Shown: positions 27,618 to 36,067 of the stretch, piece after piece
How positions within the stretch are numbered: the stretch's first letter is position 1
Layout of the letters: every line of letters starts with the position of its first letter
DNA from: Elioraea tepidiphila DSM 17972
GTDB taxonomy: Bacteria; Pseudomonadota; Alphaproteobacteria; Acetobacterales; Acetobacteraceae
Direction: 5' to 3'
Assembly (NCBI RefSeq): GCF_000378465.1
Contig: NZ_KB899912.1
Span: 124,001 to 188,000, forward strand
DNA length: 64,000 bases
Notes under the pieces: model-generated
What the model saw: only the letters and a program-made list of their open reading frames with translations
Told to the model about the DNA's origin: nothing
Databases searched by the model: none
Program-made: the position numbers and the translations under genes

Positions 27618-27699
27618 CGCGTCACGTTTCCCCATGTTGACGGGACGCAAGTGTTACGGACTGATGGTGCGCCCCACAAGCGAGGCCGCCAGACACGCC

Positions 27700-28698
27700 A
27701 TGCTCCATTTCGCCCAGTTCGGCGCCGGCCGGATCGGCGCCATCCACGCCGCCAACCTGGCGGCCAACCCCGACGCCTCGCTGCGCCACGTGATCGACGT
27801 GAACGCGGCGGCCGCTGGGGCGCTCGCCGCCAAGCACGGCGCGCGCGTCTCCACCACCGAGGCCGCGCTCGCCGACCCCGAGGTCGGTGCGGTGATCATC
27901 GCCTCCTCGACCGACACCCACGCCGAGCTTGTGATCGCCGCGGCGCAGGCGGGGAAGGCGATCTTCTGCGAGAAGCCGATCGACCTCTCGCTCGCGCGCA
28001 ACGATGCGGCGATCGCGGCCGTGCGCGCGGCCGGCGTGCCCATGCTGGTCGGCTTCAACCGCCGCTTCGACCCGAGCTTCGCCGAGCTCCAGCGCCGTGT
28101 GGCCACCGGCGCGATCGGCAGCGTCGAGCAGGTGATCGTCACCAGCCGCGACCCGGGCCTGCCGCCGCTCTCCTACCTCAAGGGCTCGGGCGGGCAGTTC
28201 CGCGACATGACCATCCACGACTTCGACATGGCGGCGTGGCTGCTGGGCGAAGCGCCCGTGGAGGTGTTCGCCTACGGCGCGGCGCTGGTCGATCCGGCTG
28301 TCGGCGCCGAGGGCGACATCGATTCGTGCATGGTGCTGCTGCGCACCGCGTCCGGCCGGATGGCGCACATCAACAACTCGCGCCGCGCCACCTACGGCTA
28401 CGACCAGCGAATCGAGGTGCTGGGCAGCCTGGGTCGGCTGATCGCCGGCAACCGCACGCCCACCACGGTCGAGCAGGCGGATGCCGACTCGGTGCGCAGC
28501 GACAAGCCGCTGCACTTCTTCCTCGAACGCTATGCCGAGGCGTACCGGATCGAACTTGCCGCCTTCATCGCCGCGGTGACCGAAGGCGCACCCGTCCCGG
28601 TCGGCGCCGAGGAGGCACGCGCAGCGCTCGTGCTGGCCGAAGCGGCACTGCTGTCGCTCCGCGAGCACCGACCGGTCATGGTCGCGGAGATCGGCTGA
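27700..28698 (+). CDS. iolG: Inositol 2-dehydrogenase
   Basis: 332-residue NAD-dependent Gfo/Idh/MocA oxidoreductase. Rossmann motif GAGRIG at 8-13, catalytic Lys92 in CEKPIDLS, and IHDFDM at about 172-177. IolG converts myo-inositol to scyllo-inosose, feeding IolE. ATG at 27700 (MLHFAQFGAG) is the domain start; an in-frame ATG at 27664 would add 12 residues. It is divergent from iolD, the gap holding a TTGACG element at 27637-27642. Stop and the next start overlap (TGATG). Confidence 0.88.
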   Translation: MLHFAQFGAGRIGAIHAANLAANPDASLRHVIDVNAAAAGALAAKHGARVSTTEAALADPEVGAVIIASSTDTHAELVIAAAQAGKAIFCEKPIDLSLARNDAAIAAVRAAGVPMLVGFNRRFDPSFAELQRRVATGAIGSVEQVIVTSRDPGLPPLSYLKGSGGQFRDMTIHDFDMAAWLLGEAPVEVFAYGAALVDPAVGAEGDIDSCMVLLRTASGRMAHINNSRRATYGYDQRIEVLGSLGRLIAGNRTPTTVEQADADSVRSDKPLHFFLERYAEAYRIELAAFIAAVTEGAPVPVGAEEARAALVLAEAALLSLREHRPVMVAEIG

Positions 28699-29486
28699 TG
28701 TCCGCCCTGCCACCGATCTCTCTCGCCGGCCGCGTGGTGCTGGTCACCGGCTCGTCGCAGGGCGTGGGCGAAGGGATCGCGCGCGCCGCCGCAGAGGCCG
28801 GCGCGGCCGTCTGCATCACCGGCCGCAATGCGGCACGCGCCGAGGCGGTCGCCCGCTCGCTGCGCGACGCGGGCACGCGCGCCCACGCGGTCGCCGCGGA
28901 TCTCGCCGACCCGGATGCCTGCCGCCGCCTCGTCGCCGAGGCCGAGGCCGCGCTCGGCCCGGTCGATGCGCTGGTGAACGCGGCCGGGCTCACCGATCGC
29001 GGGCGGATCGAGGACACGCCGGTCGCGCTCTGGGACCTGCTGTTCGCCGTGAACGCGCGCGCGCCCTTCATCCTCACCCAGGAGGTGGTGCGACGGCTCA
29101 AGACCGCGCGCCGTCCGGGCGCGGTCGTCAACATCATCACCATGTCGAGCCATGGCGGGCAGCCCTTCCTCGCCGCCTATTCCGCCTCGAAGGGCGCGCT
29201 CGCGACGCTGACCAAGAACACCGCGCACGCGCTGAGGCGCGACCGCATCCGCGTCAACGGCATCAATCTCGGCTGGACCGACACGCCGGGCGAGCACGTG
29301 ATCCAGGCGCGCGACGGCAACCCGCCCGACTGGCTGGAACGCGCCGAGCCCCGCCAGCCCTTCGGCCGGCTGATCCGACCGCGCGACGTCGCCGGGCTCG
29401 CGGTCTATCTGCTCTCCGACGCCGCCGAGATGATGACCGGCGCGCTGATCGACTTCGACCAGAACGTGATGGGGGCCTACGACTGA
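28698..29486 (+). CDS. Short-chain dehydrogenase/reductase
   Basis: 262-residue classical SDR: cofactor motif TGSSQGVGEG at 18-27, NAAG at 94-97, and catalytic Ser150/Ser151, Tyr161 and Lys165 in YSASK. Substrate is not evident, but its position between iolG and an inositol-monophosphatase-like gene suggests a polyol or sugar. Translation is coupled on both sides by TGATG overlaps. Confidence 0.9.
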   Translation: MSALPPISLAGRVVLVTGSSQGVGEGIARAAAEAGAAVCITGRNAARAEAVARSLRDAGTRAHAVAADLADPDACRRLVAEAEAALGPVDALVNAAGLTDRGRIEDTPVALWDLLFAVNARAPFILTQEVVRRLKTARRPGAVVNIITMSSHGGQPFLAAYSASKGALATLTKNTAHALRRDRIRVNGINLGWTDTPGEHVIQARDGNPPDWLERAEPRQPFGRLIRPRDVAGLAVYLLSDAAEMMTGALIDFDQNVMGAYD

Positions 29487-30268
29487 TGCACCGTGCCGAG
29501 CTCGCGCGCCGCCGCGACATCGCCGCCGGACTGGCCGCGGAGGCGGCAGCGCTCGCCGCGCGCCTGCGCGCCGAGGGGCGCGGCACCGCGAGCCTCAAGG
29601 GCACGCAGGACTTCCTCACCGAGGCCGACGGCGCGACCGAGCGCTTCCTGCGCGACCGGCTGGGCGCGCTGTTCCCCGGCGAGGCCGTGCTGGGCGAGGA
29701 GATGGGCGGCGAGGTCGCGGGCGAGGGTCCGCTCTGGGTGCTCGACCCGATTGACGGCACCTCGAACTTCGCGCGCGGTGCCGATCGCTGGTGCGTCTCG
29801 GTGGGGCTGGTGGTGGGGGGCCGGGCGGTCGCCGGCGCGGTCGCGCGCCATGCGCCGGCGGAGGTGTTCGCCGGCGCCAAAGGATCGGGCGCGACGCTGA
29901 ACGGCGCGCCGATTCGCGCCGCGCCGACCGAGGACATCACCCGCGCGATCGTCGAGGTGGGCTGGTCGCTGCGCTCGCCGCTTGCGGGCTTCCATCGCCT
30001 CTCCGAGCGCGTGATGGCGGCGGGTGCGGGGCTGCGCTGCGGCGGCTCCGGCGCGCTCGGCCTGGTCGAGACCGCCTGCGGCCGGCTCGATGCCTATCTG
30101 GAACTGCACATCAACGCCTGGGACGCGGCGGCCGCGCTCGCGATCGCGCGCGAGGCCGGGTGCTGGACCACCGACTTCGACAGCGGGGACTGGCTGGCCC
30201 GGGGCAATCCGATCGGCTTCGGCGCGCCCGCCCTCGGCGCCCGCCTCGCCGCGCTGCTTCAGGCTTGA
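29486..30268 (+). CDS. Inositol-monophosphatase-family enzyme
   Basis: 260 residues. Metal-site motifs GEEMGGE (70-76) and DPIDGTSNFA (87-96), and HINAWDAAAAL for the third aspartate. Members dephosphorylate inositol phosphates, histidinol phosphate or related sugar phosphates. The operon with iolG and an SDR favours a sugar/inositol phosphate. The start ATG overlaps the SDR stop by 1 bp. Confidence 0.88.
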   Translation: MHRAELARRRDIAAGLAAEAAALAARLRAEGRGTASLKGTQDFLTEADGATERFLRDRLGALFPGEAVLGEEMGGEVAGEGPLWVLDPIDGTSNFARGADRWCVSVGLVVGGRAVAGAVARHAPAEVFAGAKGSGATLNGAPIRAAPTEDITRAIVEVGWSLRSPLAGFHRLSERVMAAGAGLRCGGSGALGLVETACGRLDAYLELHINAWDAAAALAIAREAGCWTTDFDSGDWLARGNPIGFGAPALGARLAALLQA

Positions 30269-30347
30269 GGCGGACCGTCATCGGGACTTAACTGTGCAAG
30301 ATCGAGCAGACCGGGCACCCAAGCGCGGCTCGGACAGGGAGAACAGC

Positions 30348-31382
30348 ATGACGTCCAAACGTGGCTTCGCCGTCGCATTGTTCGCAGGCGCGCTCGCCGC
30401 CCTGGTGCCCGGCGCGGCGCGCGCCCAGGGGCAGCTCACCGTCTACTGCTCGGTGCAGGAGGAGTGGTGCCGGCCGATGATGGCCGCCTTCGAACGCGCC
30501 ACCGGCATCCGCGTGGCGATGACGCGCAAGAGCTCGGGCGAGACGATGACTCAGATCCGCGCCGAGGCGACCAACCCGCGCGGCGATGTCTGGTGGGGCG
30601 GCACCGGCGATCCGCACATGCAGGCCGCCGAGGAGAACCTCACCCTGGAGTACCGCTCGCCGCGGCTTGCCGAGCTGCACGACTGGGCGGTGCGCCAGGC
30701 GCAGCAGGCGAACTACCGCACGGTCGGGATCTATGCCGGCGCGCTCGGCTATTCCTACAACGTGCCGGAACTGCAACGCCGCCGGATCGAGGCGCCGCGC
30801 TGCTGGGCCGACCTGATCAAGCCCGCGTTCCGCGGCGAGGTGCAGGTCGCCGATCCGAACACCTCCGGCACCGCCTACACCCTGCTCGCGACCATCGTGC
30901 AGCTGATGGGCGAGGAGCCGGCCTTCGACTACCTCAAGGCGCTGCATCGCAACGTCAATCAGTACACGCGCTCGGGGGCCGCGCCGGCGCGCGCGGCCGC
31001 GACCGGCGAGTCGGTCGTCGGCATCACCTTCCTGCACGATGCGGTGACGCAGAAGGTGAACGGCGCCCCGGTCGAGATCGTGGCCCCCTGCGAGGGCACC
31101 GGGTACGAGATCGGCTCGATGTCGATCATCCGCGGCGCGCGCAACCTGGACAACGCCAAGCGCTTCTTCGACTGGGCGCTGTCGGCGGAGGCGCAGGCGA
31201 TCGGGGCGGAGGCGAAGTCATATCAGCTTCCGTCCAACCGCAATGCGCCGATCCCGCCCGAGGCGCCGCGCTTCGAGAACATCAAGCTGATCGACTACGA
31301 CTTCGCGCGCTGGGGCTCGGCGGCCGAGCGCACCCGGCTGCTGACGCGCTGGGACCGCGAGGTGCGCGCGGCCGCACGCTGA
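30348..31382 (+). CDS. Fbp/Afu-type ABC transporter periplasmic binding protein
   Basis: 344 residues with signal peptide MTSKRGFAVALFAGALAALV, cleaved near ARAQG. QLTVYCSVQEEWCRPMMAAF, RKSSGETMTQIRAEATNPRG and DVWWGGTGDPH match the ferric/aminoethylphosphonate/sugar-phosphate group of binding proteins. It starts 79 bp after the phosphatase gene; GGGAGA precedes the ATG. The ligand is not settled from sequence: see the finding on inositol phosphate. Confidence 0.88.
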   Translation: MTSKRGFAVALFAGALAALVPGAARAQGQLTVYCSVQEEWCRPMMAAFERATGIRVAMTRKSSGETMTQIRAEATNPRGDVWWGGTGDPHMQAAEENLTLEYRSPRLAELHDWAVRQAQQANYRTVGIYAGALGYSYNVPELQRRRIEAPRCWADLIKPAFRGEVQVADPNTSGTAYTLLATIVQLMGEEPAFDYLKALHRNVNQYTRSGAAPARAAATGESVVGITFLHDAVTQKVNGAPVEIVAPCEGTGYEIGSMSIIRGARNLDNAKRFFDWALSAEAQAIGAEAKSYQLPSNRNAPIPPEAPRFENIKLIDYDFARWGSAAERTRLLTRWDREVRAAAR

Positions 31383-31405
31383 CGACCTGATCCAGGGGCG
31401 CGCGC

Positions 31406-33583
31406 GTGGGTGCGCTGAGCCTCGCGCGCATCGCCCTCGCCTGCGCGGCGTTCGGCCTGCTGATCCCGCCCTGGTACGGGCTGGAGAGCGGGTTCGCCTC
31501 CTGGCCGGGCGGCGAGGCCGCGCCGCTCGCGGTGCTGCTGGCCGGCGGGGCCGCGTGGTGGCTCTGGCCGGTGCCGCTGATCCTGCTCGCCTCTGCGCCG
31601 TCGCTGCTCGCGCACCGCGCCGAGGGCCGGCTGCTGATCGCCTGCGGCGCCGGCGTGATCGCCTGGGTGTTCCTGCAAGGCTGGGCGATCGGCCTGCCGG
31701 GGACGGTGTGGAGCATCGCCGCGCCTTTCGTCGGCGATGCGAGCCAGCCCGCGCTCGGCTGGGGCGCCACCTTCCTGCTGACGGGCGCGGTCGGGCTGCT
31801 CTCGGCTGGGCTTGCCGCGCAGGGGCGGTTCAACGGCGACGCCTTCGTGTCGTTCCTGGTGGTCGGCAGCGCGGCCCTGCTGATCGCCTTCGTGTTCGCG
31901 CCCCTGCTGACCATCCTCTCGGCCGCGGCGGTGGAGGACGGGCGGATCGCCCCCGAGGCGATGCTCGCCCGGCTCACCGCCCACGAGGCCTGGAGCCTCG
32001 CCTGCGTCACCTCCTCGCTCGGCTGCGGCGTGGTGTGGAACACGCTGGCGCTGGCGACACTGACGGGGGTGCTCTCGACCCTGCTCGGGCTTGCCTTCGC
32101 GCTGCTCTCGGCGCGGGCGAACCTGCATCTCGGCGGCGCGTTCCGCGCGCTCGCGATCCTGCCGCTGATCACGCCGCCCTTCGTGGTGAGCCTGTCGCTG
32201 ATCGTGCTGTTCGGCCGCACCGGCATGGTGACCGAGGCGCTGAGCGCGCTCTTCGGCATCCCCCGCTCGCGCTGGATCTACGGCCTGCCCGGGGTGCTGC
32301 TGGCGCAACTGCTCGCCTTCACGCCGATCGCGTATCTGCTGCTGGAAGGGGCGGTGCGGCAGATCGCGCCGAGCCTGGAGGAGGCCGCCTCCACCATGGG
32401 GGCGCGGCGCTTCACCGTGTTCCGCACCGTCACCTGGCCGCTGCTGCGCCCCGGGCTCGCGGCCGCCTTCCTGCTCGGCTTCGTCGAGAGCCTGTCGGAT
32501 TTCGGCAACCCGCTGGTGCTGGGCGGGGATTTCGACGTGCTGGCGACCCGCATCTTCTTCGCGATCGCCGGCGCGCGGCATGATCCCGGCCGCGCGGCCG
32601 CCCTGGCCCTGCTGCTGCTGGGGTTGACCTTCGGCGCCTTCGCGCTCCAGACCGCCTGGCTCGGCAAGCGCCGCTACGTCACCGTGACGGGCAAGGGCGA
32701 TGCCGGCGTGCCCTCGCCCCTGCCGCGCGGCCTCGCGATCGCCTGCGGCGCGGTCGCGTTCCCGTGGATGGCGTTCACCGCGATCGTCTACGCGATCATC
32801 ATGCTCGGCGCGTTCGTGCACGACATCGGCCGCAGCGACATGACATTCACCTGGCGCCACTACATCACCGCGTTCGAGGTGGAGTGGTTCCAGGGGCTCG
32901 TGTTCCGCGGCGCGGCGTGGGATTCGCTGTTCACCACCATCGAGGTCGCGGCGATCTCGGCGCCGCTGACGGCGGGCTTAGGCATCCTGCTCGCCTGGCT
33001 GCTCGCGCGGCAGGCCTTCCCGGGGCGGCGCACGCTGGAGTTCCTGGCGATGCTGTCCTTCGCCATCCCGGGCACCGTGGTCGGCGTCTCCTACATCATG
33101 GCGTTCAACGTGCCGCCGCTGGAACTCACTGGCACCTCGCTGATCCTGATCATCTGCTTCGTGTTCCGGAACCTGCCGGTGGGCGTGCGCGGCGGCATCG
33201 CGGCGCTGGCCCAGATCGACCGCTCGCTCGACGAGGCCTCGGCCACCATGGGGGGCGGCGCGGTCGCGACGCTCAGGCGCGTGATCCTGCCGCTGATGCG
33301 CCCCGCCATCATCGCGGCGCTGGCCTACTCCTTCGTGCACGCCATGACGGCCGTCTCGGCGGTGATCTTCCTCGTCTCGGCGCGCCACAACCTCGCGACC
33401 GTCTATATCGTCGGCCGGGTCGAGGCGGGCGAGATCGCGCTCGCGATCGCCTATTCCTCGGTGCTGATCCTGATCATGCTCGCGGTGGTGCTGGGGATCG
33501 ACAAGCTCGTCGGCCGCGCGCAGATCGGCCGCCGCGCCCCCGCCGGCGCCATGCAGACCGCCCCCGTTCCGGTGACCGCCTGA
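31406..33583 (+). CDS. ABC transporter permease, two fused membrane domains (FbpB-type)
   Basis: 725 residues with about 12 hydrophobic segments in two homologous halves. The EAA loops are EEAASTMGARRFTVFRTVTW (about residue 325) and DEASATMGGGAVATLRRVIL (about 608), so both halves contact the ATPase. A GTG start at 31406 follows AGGGG. It is between the binding protein and ATPase genes of one importer. Confidence 0.92.
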   Translation: MGALSLARIALACAAFGLLIPPWYGLESGFASWPGGEAAPLAVLLAGGAAWWLWPVPLILLASAPSLLAHRAEGRLLIACGAGVIAWVFLQGWAIGLPGTVWSIAAPFVGDASQPALGWGATFLLTGAVGLLSAGLAAQGRFNGDAFVSFLVVGSAALLIAFVFAPLLTILSAAAVEDGRIAPEAMLARLTAHEAWSLACVTSSLGCGVVWNTLALATLTGVLSTLLGLAFALLSARANLHLGGAFRALAILPLITPPFVVSLSLIVLFGRTGMVTEALSALFGIPRSRWIYGLPGVLLAQLLAFTPIAYLLLEGAVRQIAPSLEEAASTMGARRFTVFRTVTWPLLRPGLAAAFLLGFVESLSDFGNPLVLGGDFDVLATRIFFAIAGARHDPGRAAALALLLLGLTFGAFALQTAWLGKRRYVTVTGKGDAGVPSPLPRGLAIACGAVAFPWMAFTAIVYAIIMLGAFVHDIGRSDMTFTWRHYITAFEVEWFQGLVFRGAAWDSLFTTIEVAAISAPLTAGLGILLAWLLARQAFPGRRTLEFLAMLSFAIPGTVVGVSYIMAFNVPPLELTGTSLILIICFVFRNLPVGVRGGIAALAQIDRSLDEASATMGGGAVATLRRVILPLMRPAIIAALAYSFVHAMTAVSAVIFLVSARHNLATVYIVGRVEAGEIALAIAYSSVLILIMLAVVLGIDKLVGRAQIGRRAPAGAMQTAPVPVTA

Positions 33584-33585
33584 CC

Positions 33586-34626
33586 ATGCCCGACCCCGCG
33601 ATCCGCTTCGAGCGCGTGACCAAGGCCTTCGGCCCGGTGCGCGCGGTCGATGCCGTCAGCTTCGACCTGCCGCAGGGTGCCTTGGTGACGCTGCTCGGCC
33701 CCTCGGGCTGCGGCAAGACCACCACGCTGCGGCTGATCGCGGGGCTGGAACTGCCGAGCGAGGGGCGGATCGAGATCGAGGGGCGCGACGTCAGCCGCCT
33801 CGCCGCGGCCGAACGGCGCATCGCGATGGTGTTCCAGTCCTACGCCCTGTTCCCGCACATGACGGTGCTGGAGAACGTCGCCTACGGGCTTTCGGTGAAC
33901 GGCGCGCGGCGCGCGGCGGCGGAGGCCGAGGCGCGGGCGATGCTCGCCTCGCTCGGGCTGGAGGGGTTCGAGGCGCGGCTGCCGGCGGAGCTCTCGGGCG
34001 GGCAGCAGCAGCGCGTGGCGGTGGCGCGCGCGCTCGTCTTGCGCCCGCAGGTGCTGCTGTTCGACGAGCCGCTGTCGAACCTCGACGCGCGCCTGCGCCG
34101 GCGGGTGCGCGAGGACATCCGCGACCTGCAACGCAAGCTCGGCCTGTCGGTGGTGTACGTCACGCACGACCAGCAGGAGGCGTTGGCGGTGTCGGACCTG
34201 GTGGTGGTGATGCGCGACGGGCGGATCGCGCAGATGGGCACGCCGACGGAACTGTACGAGGACCCGGCGGATGCGTTCGTGGCCGACTTCATGGGCGAGG
34301 CGAACGTGATCGCCGGCGAGGTGCTGGCGGCGGACGGGGGGCGCGCGCGGCTGAGGGTCGGCGGGGCGGAGGTGGAGGCGGCGATGCGCGCGCACCCGGT
34401 GGGGCCCGCGACCCTGGCGGTGCGGCCCGAGGCGGTGACGCTGGTGGACGCCGGCGGGGTGCCGGGGCGCGTCGCCCGCGCGGCGTTCCTGGGCCAGACG
34501 CGCGAATACGAGGTGGAGACGGATGCGGGGATGCTGTTCGTGATCGCGCCGGCCTCGGCGCCGGCCTTCGCGGAGGGGGCGGCGGTGGGGTGCCGGTTGG
34601 AGCGGGTGATTCCGTTGCGGGGGTGA
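33586..34626 (+). CDS. ABC transporter ATP-binding protein (FbpC-type)
   Basis: 346 residues. Walker A GPSGCGKTTT, Q-loop VFQSYALFPHMTV, signature LSGGQQQRVAVARAL, Walker B VLLFDEPLSNLDA and the H-loop YVTHDQQEAL. A C-terminal TOBE-like domain follows. ATG 33586 starts two bases after the permease stop. This closes the importer cassette; the lower-GC insert begins after it. Confidence 0.93.
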   Translation: MPDPAIRFERVTKAFGPVRAVDAVSFDLPQGALVTLLGPSGCGKTTTLRLIAGLELPSEGRIEIEGRDVSRLAAAERRIAMVFQSYALFPHMTVLENVAYGLSVNGARRAAAEAEARAMLASLGLEGFEARLPAELSGGQQQRVAVARALVLRPQVLLFDEPLSNLDARLRRRVREDIRDLQRKLGLSVVYVTHDQQEALAVSDLVVVMRDGRIAQMGTPTELYEDPADAFVADFMGEANVIAGEVLAADGGRARLRVGGAEVEAAMRAHPVGPATLAVRPEAVTLVDAGGVPGRVARAAFLGQTREYEVETDAGMLFVIAPASAPAFAEGAAVGCRLERVIPLRG

Positions 34627-34691
34627 GGCGGGTGGAGCGCGATGGGCGGCCTCTGAAAGTGTCTTGGCCTCGATCTCCGCTCCTGGAGGCT

Positions 34692-34737
34692 TTGACATAT
34701 CACATGAAGTCATGAAGTATGGAGGTCATGAACTTCA
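34692..34737 (+). promoter_or_regulatory. Promoter and repeat-bearing operator of the RHH-ATPase-protease cassette
   Basis: TTGACA (34692-34697), 17 bases, AAGTAT (34715-34720). Two direct copies of TGAAGT (34705-34710, 34713-34718) and one inverted ACTTCA (34732-34737) overlap the spacer, the -10 and the start region. Such repeats are what a small ribbon-helix-helix repressor would bind. The cassette start is 36 bases downstream of the last repeat. Confidence 0.55.
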
Positions 34738-34772
34738 GGGCGACCGCCACCCCTTAGTGAGACGTTGCAGCC

Positions 34773-34997
34773 ATGGATCAGCCGGCCGAGACTGAACGGG
34801 AGGTGGCCATCCAGGTGATGGTACCGCAGGCAGTGCACAAGCAGGTCGCGCTGATGAGCGTCCAACAAGGCGAGAGCATGCGGACTGTCGTTCTGCGTGG
34901 GCTCAGGGCAATCGGTGTACACGTTCCAGATGAGGAGTTGGTCGACCGGCGTAGCCGCCGCAGGCGAGACTATATTCGTAATGGTACGATTTCATAA
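34773..34997 (+). CDS. Ribbon-helix-helix-type putative DNA-binding protein
   Basis: 74 residues: a short acidic lead, then VAIQVMVPQAVHKQVALMSV and GESMRTVVLRGLRAIGV, a beta-strand followed by two helices as in Arc/ParD/MetJ-like RHH proteins, ending in a basic tail. Assignment rests on pattern; no specific family is certain. It precedes the AAA ATPase by 35 bp in the same direction and would be a natural autoregulator of the cassette. Confidence 0.6.
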   Translation: MDQPAETEREVAIQVMVPQAVHKQVALMSVQQGESMRTVVLRGLRAIGVHVPDEELVDRRSRRRRDYIRNGTIS

Positions 34998-35032
34998 TAA
35001 ACGAAATTGCCTGCTCCCAGGAAACGGTCCTG

Positions 35033-36067
35033 ATGGCCCGCAGTGATCTCCTCGTAAGCCTAGTGAAGGCCGGCGCTTCCGGAGACCGGCGGCTGATGCG
35101 GTCGACGGTCGAGGCGATCATCGCCGAGGAGCGATCCAAGCAACACAACGTGCTAGCCGACAAACTGACAAAGGCCATAAATGGGGCGGGTAACGGCGTG
35201 CACCACTTGCAAACGATACCAGCGGAACCTGCCCATCGCGGCCGAGACTTCATCGCCGAAGTTCAGCCGCGGCGGCGGCTCGAAGAGCTCGTCTTGCCCG
35301 ACCTCGTCCACGCTGCCTGTGCCCAGCTGATCGAAGAGCAACTGAGGGCCGACCTGTTGCGGTCGCACGGTCTGGAGCCCCGCCACCGGGTGCTCCTGGT
35401 GGGGCCGCCCGGAAATGGCAAGACCACCCTTGCCGAGGCCGTGGCCGAAGCGCTGGCGCTGCCGCTCTTCGTCGTACGCTACGAGCTGATGATTGGTAGC
35501 TATCTGGGCGAGACGGCCGCTCGGCTGAAGCGGCTGTTCGATTACGTCCGCACCACGCCCTGTGTGTTGTTCTTCGACGAATTCGACGTGCTGGGGAAGG
35601 AGCGGGGCGACACCCACGAGACTGGGGAGATCAAGCGCGTCGTCTCCAGTCTGTTGCTCCAGATTGACGACCTACCCAGCTACGCCATCGTAATGGCCGC
35701 AACGAATCACGCCGAGCTCCTAGACCGCGCCGTTTGGCGACGCTTCCAGATCCGCTTGGAGCTGCCAAAGCCGACGCAGAAGCAGATGTCCGCCTTTATC
35801 GCGACTTTCCTGTCCCGTCACAATGAACCCGCAGGCATGAGCGCGGATACGCTAGCGAAGCGGCTCGGCCCCGTCAGTTACAGCGAGGCCGAGCAATTCT
35901 GCCTCGACCTATTGCGCCGGCAGGTGCTCGCCATGGGCGAGCGGCCGCTGAAGGCGATCGTCGTCGAGCAGCTGAAGCTCTGGTCCGCGCGGGTGAGTGC
36001 GGCGCCAACACAAGAGGATAAGCCGAGCCGTGCCGGAACGTCCGCTCCTCAAAATTCCGGCACCTGA
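35033..36067 (+). CDS. ietA: AAA ATPase of an IetAS-like pair
   Basis: 344 residues. Walker A GPPGNGKT at 124-131, Walker B VLFFDEFD at 178-185, sensor 1 AATNH and the DRAVWRRF arginine region. The N-terminal ~80 residues are not recognised. It is immediately followed by, and overlaps, a subtilisin-like protease gene. AAA ATPase plus subtilisin-like protease is the layout of IetAS, known for a toxin-antitoxin-like plasmid function and for antiphage activity. The sequence supports the layout; the name rests on that. Third positions are less GC-rich than in the flanks. AGGAAAC lies upstream. Confidence 0.85.
   Translation: MARSDLLVSLVKAGASGDRRLMRSTVEAIIAEERSKQHNVLADKLTKAINGAGNGVHHLQTIPAEPAHRGRDFIAEVQPRRRLEELVLPDLVHAACAQLIEEQLRADLLRSHGLEPRHRVLLVGPPGNGKTTLAEAVAEALALPLFVVRYELMIGSYLGETAARLKRLFDYVRTTPCVLFFDEFDVLGKERGDTHETGEIKRVVSSLLLQIDDLPSYAIVMAATNHAELLDRAVWRRFQIRLELPKPTQKQMSAFIATFLSRHNEPAGMSADTLAKRLGPVSYSEAEQFCLDLLRRQVLAMGERPLKAIVVEQLKLWSARVSAAPTQEDKPSRAGTSAPQNSGT

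Noticed and set aside
27427-27699. Upstream extension of iolG
   Set aside because: It overlaps iolD and its promoter region; the Rossmann fold begins at 27700.
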